From NCBI GenBank assembly GCA_937892995.1, contig CALBJS010000330.1, positions 1 to 11,550 on the forward strand: a stretch of DNA of 11,550 bases. The letters are read 5' to 3'. Of the stretch, positions 6,657-11,550 are shown piece after piece. Origin of the DNA: an uncultured Peptococcaceae bacterium (GTDB lineage: Bacteria > Bacillota > Desulfitobacteriia > Desulfitobacteriales > Syntrophobotulaceae). The notes under the pieces are model-generated. The model had not been told where the DNA came from. It saw only the letters and a list, made by a program, of their open reading frames with translations, and did no database searches. Within the stretch, counting starts at the first letter, position 1; each line of letters opens with the position of its first letter. The position numbers and the translations under genes were made by a program.

Positions 6657-8087
6657 GTGGTTAATAAAATAAGCCTCTTTATGGAACAAAGTACGAAGCT
6701 TATAATCTCGCCCCAGATGTACCAAGCTATAGAGATGATCCAACTTTCCTTACCTGAACTTGTAGATTATATTAATAACGAACTTGTCGAAAACCCTTTA
6801 CTTGAAATTGCGGAAGACTTCGGAGGAGAAAGCTATGAAGACAAAAACAAGGCTTCTGAGGAACCGGAGTTGGAAGAAAAAGGGGAAAAGGAAGAAAACT
6901 ATTTAGACGAGATAATAGAGGGAATTTTGGGTGATAATAGGGAGCAATGGTTAAGACCTAAACAACAAAATGAATTACCCCCGGTAGAAGGATGCTGGCT
7001 TGACGAAGGTAGTTTGCAGGAATACCTTCTCGAACAATTGCGTTTTATTAAACGTAGTGTTGATTGTTCGGAACGAAATCTTAAGACAGCGAAGTATATT
7101 ATCGGCAATCTTGATTCTAACGGCTATCTTACCGTTGATATCGAAGAGATCACACAGGCTTTAAAGCTCTCTGAAACCGAGGTCCTTCAGGCTTTGACTA
7201 TCGTCCAAAAACTTGATCCCCCCGGAGTTGGAGCCAGAAACCTTAAGGAGTGCCTAAAATTGCAGTTTTCATTAATTCCTGAGTGTCCTCCCAAGCTAGA
7301 GTGTCTGCTAGATCACCTTGATGATTTGGCTGCAGGTTATCTGAAAAAGATAGCATCTGCTCTTGGGATTTCAACTGCCGAAGTCCGTAAGATGGGAAAA
7401 TTATTAAAATTGCTTGATCCTAAGCCAGGAAGCCGTTTTGATCGAACTACGGAAATAAGGTACATAATTCCTGATGCCGTCCTAAAAAAAGTAGGGCAGG
7501 AATATTTTGTTTTAGTCAATGAAAGTGATATTCCTAGACTTTGTATCAACGAAAATTACAAGAAAGCTCTCCAAGAACAAGATGGTCAAGATATTCAAAA
7601 ATTTCTGAGAGAAAAGGTAAGCTCTGCCTTAAATCTTATTAGAAATATTGAGCAAAGGAGGTCCACGATTCATGATGTTTTGGAGGCTATCGTTCGAAGA
7701 CAGAAGGATTTTCTTGATCAAGGTATCACGGCCCTTAAGCCTTTGACTATGAAAGAAATTGCTGAAGAACTTGGTATTCATGAATCTACGGTAAGCAGAG
7801 CCTCAGCCGGTAAATACGTGCAAACTCCTAGGGGTATGTTCGCTATTAAATGTTTCTTTGCTGGAAGTATTGGTGAGGAAAAAGAAGTTACCGCTGAACG
7901 TATTAAGGACGATTTGAAAAAATACATTGCCTGTGAAGATCCGTTGAAACCATACTCTGATCAGGAACTGGCAGGTATTTTTAGGAACAACGGCATTAAG
8001 GTAGCTCGAAGGACAATAGCTAAATACCGGGAAGAACTATGGATTCCATCCTCCTCCTTAAGAAAACAAGTAAAACCTAAGGAGTAA
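6657..8087 (+). CDS. rpoN: RNA polymerase sigma-54 factor (RpoN/SigL)
   Basis: The 476-residue protein has all sigma-54 regions. Region I, the activator-interacting part, is residues 1-50 and rich in Gln and Leu (SPQMYQAIEMIQLSLPEL). An acidic linker with many Glu residues covers about 53-95. The core-binding domain runs from about 115 to 300, including the IGNLDSNGYLT and LDPPGVGARNL motifs. The helix-turn-helix at 364-388 contains HESTVSRASAGKYVQTPRG, and the RpoN box ARRTIAKYRE (450-459) reads the -24 element. It should direct RNA polymerase to -24/-12 promoters and needs an AAA+ enhancer-binding activator; no activator gene is in the window. Translation starts at GTG 6657. The gene follows whiA by 34 nt and the next start is 3 nt after its stop, so it is probably part of the same transcript. 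Confidence 0.96.
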   Translation: MVNKISLFMEQSTKLIISPQMYQAIEMIQLSLPELVDYINNELVENPLLEIAEDFGGESYEDKNKASEEPELEEKGEKEENYLDEIIEGILGDNREQWLRPKQQNELPPVEGCWLDEGSLQEYLLEQLRFIKRSVDCSERNLKTAKYIIGNLDSNGYLTVDIEEITQALKLSETEVLQALTIVQKLDPPGVGARNLKECLKLQFSLIPECPPKLECLLDHLDDLAAGYLKKIASALGISTAEVRKMGKLLKLLDPKPGSRFDRTTEIRYIIPDAVLKKVGQEYFVLVNESDIPRLCINENYKKALQEQDGQDIQKFLREKVSSALNLIRNIEQRRSTIHDVLEAIVRRQKDFLDQGITALKPLTMKEIAEELGIHESTVSRASAGKYVQTPRGMFAIKCFFAGSIGEEKEVTAERIKDDLKKYIACEDPLKPYSDQELAGIFRNNGIKVARRTIAKYREELWIPSSSLRKQVKPKE

Positions 8088-8090
8088 ACG

Positions 8091-9719
8091 ATGATTTCTT
8101 TTTCAATGGTTATGCAATTTTTAGGTGGACTCGGTTTGTTTCTCTACGGGATTAACGTTACTGCAGCCGGATTACAGAAGATTGCAGCCAATAAGTTAAA
8201 AAGTATTCTTGAATCCCTTACTAGGAAGACTTGGGCTGCTACCTTATTCGGGATAGTGATGACCGTAGCCCTTCAGAGTAGTGCGGCGACGACTGTCATG
8301 GTGGTAGAATTTGTAAACTCCGGATTGATGACTTTGGTCCAGGCCTTAGGAGTCTCACTGGGCTCCACAGTAGGGACCTCTATCGTAATTCAGCTTATAT
8401 CTTTTCCGATCTTAGATATTGCCCTTTTTCTTATTTTTATCGGCTTTATTTTATTATTAATAATTCGGACCCAGCTTACCAGGCAAATCGGGCAGGTTTT
8501 GATAGGCTTTGGTTGTATTTTTGTTGGTATGGCTTACCTTTCCGGTGCCTTTGCCCCCTTAAAAAATACCCCCGAAGTATATGAATTTCTTTCCCAGTTT
8601 GGACTAAACCCGATTTTAGGGATTTTAGTTAGTGTGCTGATGACGACACTTATCCAAAGCAGTGCGGCTTTCCTTGCTATTCTTATTTCCCTTTCCAGCC
8701 AAGGGCTTTTAACTATTGAAGCCATTATTCCCCTGGTTATGGGGGCACATATTGGTGGAACAATGACTACCCTGATTTCGTCTCTGGGGGCTGAGAGGAT
8801 TGATGCCAAAAGAGTGGCGATAGCTAATAGTCTCTATAGAATTTTGGCGGCATTTTTACTTTTGCCGTTTTTCCCGTATTTTGCCAAGATGGTAGTCTGG
8901 TCAGCAGAAGAACTCCCCAGGCAGGTTGCCAATACTCATCTTTTCTCAGCAATCTTTATAGTAATAATATTTCTCCCCCTAAATGGATTGCTTGCTAAAT
9001 TATTAATTAAATTCATACCCCAACGTAAGCAAAAAGAGCAGGTTCCCAAAACAATATATATCACCAAGGATGCTCTGGAAGTCCCAACTATCGCCCTAAG
9101 TCAAGCCAGACAGGAAATACGTTGGTTGGGTTATAAAATCTTAGACAACATGCTTGAAATTCTTCCGCGGGTTTTTTTCTCAGGGGAACCCAAATGGATC
9201 CTGGAATTAGAAAAAGCCGAACAACTGGTGGACTGGCATTATAATCAGCTTTCTAATTTTCTGAGAGAGCTTTTCCGAAGAAATATGACTAGACAGCAAA
9301 TTGTGGAGAACCATGAATACCAAATAATTGCTAAGGAACTGGAATACATTGCCGATAGCTTGATAGTGACGGGTAGATATGGGCAAAAGAGTTATAATGA
9401 AAAGATAGCCCTCATAACAGAAGATTGGGTAATCCTGGAGGAATTTTATTTTACTGTTTCCAATAATTATCTAACCCTCTTACGATTTTTCGACCGCTGG
9501 GATCGGGATGTGGCCTGTCAAGTGCTTGAGGCTCATGATAATATTATCGAAGCCTATAATTTACTTAGAAGAAATATGCTCTGCGATCTTAGACCGGAGG
9601 AAGATAAGAATTGGAAGGAAAGTCTTTCGGAAAGGCAAAAGGCCATTCTTGAACTGGGAAATTGGTTGTATAAGGTTGGTGAACATATTTTAAGTATAGC
9701 TAAAGTGTGTAAGGGTTAA
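8091..9719 (+). CDS. Na/Pi cotransporter family protein with PhoU-like C-terminal domain
   Basis: This 542-residue protein has an N-terminal membrane domain of about 310 residues with the inverted duplication typical of Na+/phosphate cotransporters. The paired QSSAA motifs are at 62-66 and 189-193, each followed by a glycine-rich segment (LGSTVGTS, 90-97; GAHIGGTMTT, 218-227). A charged linker leads to a cytoplasmic helical region (about 336-535) resembling PhoU, which in this family is fused to the transporter and probably regulates it. The likely role is sodium-coupled phosphate uptake, although some bacterial members export phosphate or have another substrate. The ATG is preceded by AAGGAG with 6-nt spacing. 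That site overlaps the end of rpoN, whose stop lies 3 nt upstream, suggesting translational coupling. There is no pho box or phoU/pst gene nearby. Confidence 0.9.
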   Translation: MISFSMVMQFLGGLGLFLYGINVTAAGLQKIAANKLKSILESLTRKTWAATLFGIVMTVALQSSAATTVMVVEFVNSGLMTLVQALGVSLGSTVGTSIVIQLISFPILDIALFLIFIGFILLLIIRTQLTRQIGQVLIGFGCIFVGMAYLSGAFAPLKNTPEVYEFLSQFGLNPILGILVSVLMTTLIQSSAAFLAILISLSSQGLLTIEAIIPLVMGAHIGGTMTTLISSLGAERIDAKRVAIANSLYRILAAFLLLPFFPYFAKMVVWSAEELPRQVANTHLFSAIFIVIIFLPLNGLLAKLLIKFIPQRKQKEQVPKTIYITKDALEVPTIALSQARQEIRWLGYKILDNMLEILPRVFFSGEPKWILELEKAEQLVDWHYNQLSNFLRELFRRNMTRQQIVENHEYQIIAKELEYIADSLIVTGRYGQKSYNEKIALITEDWVILEEFYFTVSNNYLTLLRFFDRWDRDVACQVLEAHDNIIEAYNLLRRNMLCDLRPEEDKNWKESLSERQKAILELGNWLYKVGEHILSIAKVCKG

Positions 9720-9781
9720 GCTGTGGATATTGGCGAAATAAAGAAACATAGTGATATTTGATTTAACTTCCCTCCCCCCCC

Positions 9782-9810
9782 TTGAAAAAAAGGTTCATTT
9801 ACTTTATTGT
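9782..9810 (+). promoter_or_regulatory. candidate sigma-A promoter for trkA-trkH
   Basis: TTGAAA (9782-9787, 5 of 6 matches) and TATTGT (9805-9810, 4 of 6) are separated by 17 nt, within the 160-nt gap before trkA. A run of eight C residues (9774-9781) directly precedes the -35. The predicted start near 9817 would leave a leader of about 63 nt. No terminator hairpin is visible after the upstream gene, so read-through from rpoN and the transporter gene is also possible. Confidence 0.35.
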
Positions 9811-9866
9811 ATGTCTCATACTATTGAAGCAGGTATCTGGATTTGTTCTTTATCTTTAAATATTAC

Positions 9867-9873
9867 GGAGGGG
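9867..9873 (+). promoter_or_regulatory. trkA: ribosome binding site deciding the trkA GTG start
   Basis: GGAGGGG ends 6 nt before GTG 9880. The frame is open further upstream to a GTG at 9751, but the 43 extra residues do not resemble TrkA, and the nucleotide-binding motif begins immediately after GTG 9880. Confidence 0.8.
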
Positions 9874-9879
9874 ATTATT

Positions 9880-11211
9880 GTGCGCGTGGTTATAGTGGGA
9901 GCCGGCAAGGTCGGCTATACTTTAGCAGAGCACTTAACAGAAGAAGATCATGATGTGATTGTCATCGAGGAAGATGAAACCAGACGGAATACTGTCCAAG
10001 ACAGCCTTGATGTTATGACTATCCAGGGAAATGGTGCCAGTCCGAAGGTACTGATGAATCCTGACGTTCGCTCCGCCAATCTGATGATCGCCGTTACTGA
10101 TAGCGATGAAGTGAATATGGTAGCCTGTATGGCAGCTAAGCAAGTAGGTATAGCCCAGACAATTGCCCGGATTCGTAATATTGAATATATAGGCAGGGAC
10201 GAAACTGAGCTCCATCATTTATTAGGTATTGATCTGACTATCAATCCGGAACATGCGACTGCGGTGGAAATAAGCCGCATTCTTATGATTCCGGCGGCTC
10301 TGGAAGTTGAAGATTTTGCCGGGGGTAGGGTTAGGCTGGTAGAGGTTAGAATAGGCCCGGACTCGCCATTAATTAATATCCCTTTAGCCGAACTGAATCT
10401 TCCGGATAATGTATTGATAGTTGGGATTGTACGCAAAGAAAAGATGATCATCCCCCATGGTTCCGATAAGCTGATAGCGTATGACAATGTCTTTTTTGTA
10501 GGAGAGCCTGCTGCCTTGCAAGAAATCCAGGTAGACTTTACGGAGGCCTTTTCCCGTGTTCAGAAAGTTTTAATAATCGGGGCTGGCCGGATCGGACGTT
10601 ATCTGGCTCAACGCTTAGAACAAAGTGGGATGTCTGTAAAGGTAATTGATAAAGACCCCGAACGCTGCCAATATTTGGCTACGCTCTTAAAAAAAGGAAG
10701 TGTCTTCTGTGGGGACGGTACAGACATGGATTTATTGACTGAAGAGGGAGCCGGCGGGGCAGATGCCGTGGTTTGTCTTACTGATGATGATAAATTAAAT
10801 CTTCTTCTGGCACTTTTAGCCAAAGAATTAGGAGCGAAAAGAACAATCGTTAGGGTTGGGCGTACCGAGTATATACCTCTGTTAGAAAAAGTAGGTGTTG
10901 ATGTTGTTGTCTCTCCAAGATTAATTACGGCAGGTGTTATTCTTAGCCAAGTCCGAAGAGGCAAGTTTGTTGCTATTTCTCTCCTGGAAGGAGCTAAAGC
11001 CCAAGCGATGGAGATCTTAGTTTCTGAGGAGACCAGAATAAGAAATAAAAAACTGGAAGATATCAAGTTTCCCCGTAACTGTCTTGTAGGTGCTGTAGTT
11101 CGAAACGGGAAAGTCTTTGTCCCCGATGGACAGACTATTCTTCAAGACGGAGATAGGGCGGTGGTTTTTGCCCTTTCAGATTCAATTTCTAAAATGGAAA
11201 AGATATTTTAG
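9880..11211 (+). CDS. trkA: Trk/Ktr potassium uptake regulatory subunit TrkA
   Basis: The 443-residue product has the full-length TrkA tandem layout, two copies of RCK_N followed by RCK_C. The first Rossmann motif is VVIVGAGKVG (3-12), with an acidic residue ending the second strand (VIVIEED). The second is VLIIGAGRIG (230-239) with VKVIDKD after it. The RCK_C (TrkA_C) halves follow at about 140-210 and 365-440. TrkA is a cytoplasmic ring that binds NAD(H) or ATP/ADP and gates the TrkH channel; in Firmicutes some RCK_C domains also bind c-di-AMP, which cannot be judged here. The double-domain length distinguishes it from single-unit KtrA proteins of about 220 residues. The partner trkH begins 36 nt downstream, supporting the assignment. 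Confidence 0.94.
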   Translation: MRVVIVGAGKVGYTLAEHLTEEDHDVIVIEEDETRRNTVQDSLDVMTIQGNGASPKVLMNPDVRSANLMIAVTDSDEVNMVACMAAKQVGIAQTIARIRNIEYIGRDETELHHLLGIDLTINPEHATAVEISRILMIPAALEVEDFAGGRVRLVEVRIGPDSPLINIPLAELNLPDNVLIVGIVRKEKMIIPHGSDKLIAYDNVFFVGEPAALQEIQVDFTEAFSRVQKVLIIGAGRIGRYLAQRLEQSGMSVKVIDKDPERCQYLATLLKKGSVFCGDGTDMDLLTEEGAGGADAVVCLTDDDKLNLLLALLAKELGAKRTIVRVGRTEYIPLLEKVGVDVVVSPRLITAGVILSQVRRGKFVAISLLEGAKAQAMEILVSEETRIRNKKLEDIKFPRNCLVGAVVRNGKVFVPDGQTILQDGDRAVVFALSDSISKMEKIF

Positions 11212-11247
11212 AAGTAAGGACTAATCCTAAAAAGAGGGTTCAAACGA

Positions 11248-11550
11248 ATGAATACAAACTTGCTCAAAGCAATACTGGGCAGACTACTCATCGTTTACGG
11301 AAGCGTAATGTGTTTACCCGGATTAGTGTCTCTCTTTTACAGGGAATCCATTTTTGCTACCTTTCTAGGGCCAGCTTTGCTAACAGTCTCGCTGGGGATT
11401 TTTCTATTGTTTAAGGGCCGGGTCGAAGGCCGGATGAGAGTACGTGAAAGCTATGCGATTGTAGGTATGGGTTGGCTATTAGCTGCTATATTTGGGGCTT
11501 TACCTTTTTCTTTGGCCCATATTGCTCCCACATTTATTGATGCGCTTTTT
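11248..11550 (+). CDS. trkH: Trk potassium uptake membrane subunit TrkH, N-terminal part
   Basis: The frame is open from ATG 11248 to the window edge, giving 101 residues of a protein normally near 480. AGAGGG at 11233-11238 lies 9 nt upstream of the ATG. Hydrophobic segments at about 8-29 and 36-55 are followed by RVRESYAIVGMGWLLAAIFG (64-83) and ALPF, the N-terminal signature of TrkH/KtrB (usually REGFAIVxxGW, then GALPF). It would form the potassium-conducting pore gated by TrkA. The selectivity-filter loops lie beyond the window, so the ion specificity is inferred from the family and from the trkA neighbour. Confidence 0.9.
   Translation, partial: MNTNLLKAILGRLLIVYGSVMCLPGLVSLFYRESIFATFLGPALLTVSLGIFLLFKGRVEGRMRVRESYAIVGMGWLLAAIFGALPFSLAHIAPTFIDALF

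Noticed and set aside
6652..6672. Six-codon frame ATG...TAA overlapping the rpoN start, as a leader peptide
   Set aside because: The ATG is only 1 nt from the ribosome binding site, too close to be used, and the sequence has no attenuator-like content.
9751..9879. N-terminal extension of TrkA from GTG 9751
   Set aside because: The 43 residues lack family similarity and a ribosome binding site, while GTG 9880 has a strong site and begins directly at the nucleotide-binding motif.
10608..11066. 152-codon open frame on the minus strand
   Set aside because: It lies wholly inside trkA, whose Rossmann and RCK motifs account for the region. The minus-strand product has no recognisable family features and no clear ribosome binding site.

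Overview
The window reads as ordinary chromosomal core sequence from a low-to-moderate GC Gram-positive of the class Clostridia. The evidence is the rapZ-yvcK-whiA cluster, strong GGAGG-type ribosome binding sites, frequent GTG starts, a lipobox lipoprotein and the YdcF and DUF4080 radical SAM families. A full-length sigma-54 gene beside whiA, a membrane-anchored YvcK and moderate GC make a Peptococcaceae relative (Desulfosporosinus/Desulfitobacterium/Dehalobacter type) my best guess, but the genus is inference only. I see no transposase, phage gene, tRNA, rRNA or CRISPR array.

Layout. (a) 1-1104, plus strand: the C-terminal part of a B12-binding radical SAM protein of the DUF4080 type, cut by the left edge. 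(b) 1136-1912, minus strand: a YdcF/DUF218 membrane protein, convergent with (a) and divergent from (c). (c) 2139-3311, plus strand: a solute-binding lipoprotein with no permease or ATPase gene beside it. (d) 3384-8087, plus strand: rapZ, yvcK, whiA and rpoN in close succession, probably led by a promoter near 3336. (e) 8091-9719: a Na/Pi-cotransporter family protein with a PhoU-like tail, 3 nt after rpoN. (f) 9880-11550: trkA and the first 101 codons of trkH, a potassium uptake pair that may have its own promoter near 9782.

The genes in (d) link cell-envelope amino-sugar sensing (RapZ, YvcK), division and chromosome segregation (WhiA) and an alternative sigma factor. Those in (e) and (f) handle phosphate/sodium and potassium. 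The cluster looks like a housekeeping regulatory operon joined to ion-homeostasis genes.

The main anomaly is in rapZ. As given, its reading frame stops at codon 34, inside the conserved GFFCVDNLPP motif. The cause is a T run of 7 where 8 would keep the frame. The run forms a perfect U UUU UUU heptamer, and a -1 slip there restores exactly the conserved protein. A sequencing or assembly error, a real mutation, and slippage-rescued expression are all possible; sequence alone cannot separate them. I found no convincing novel multi-gene system.
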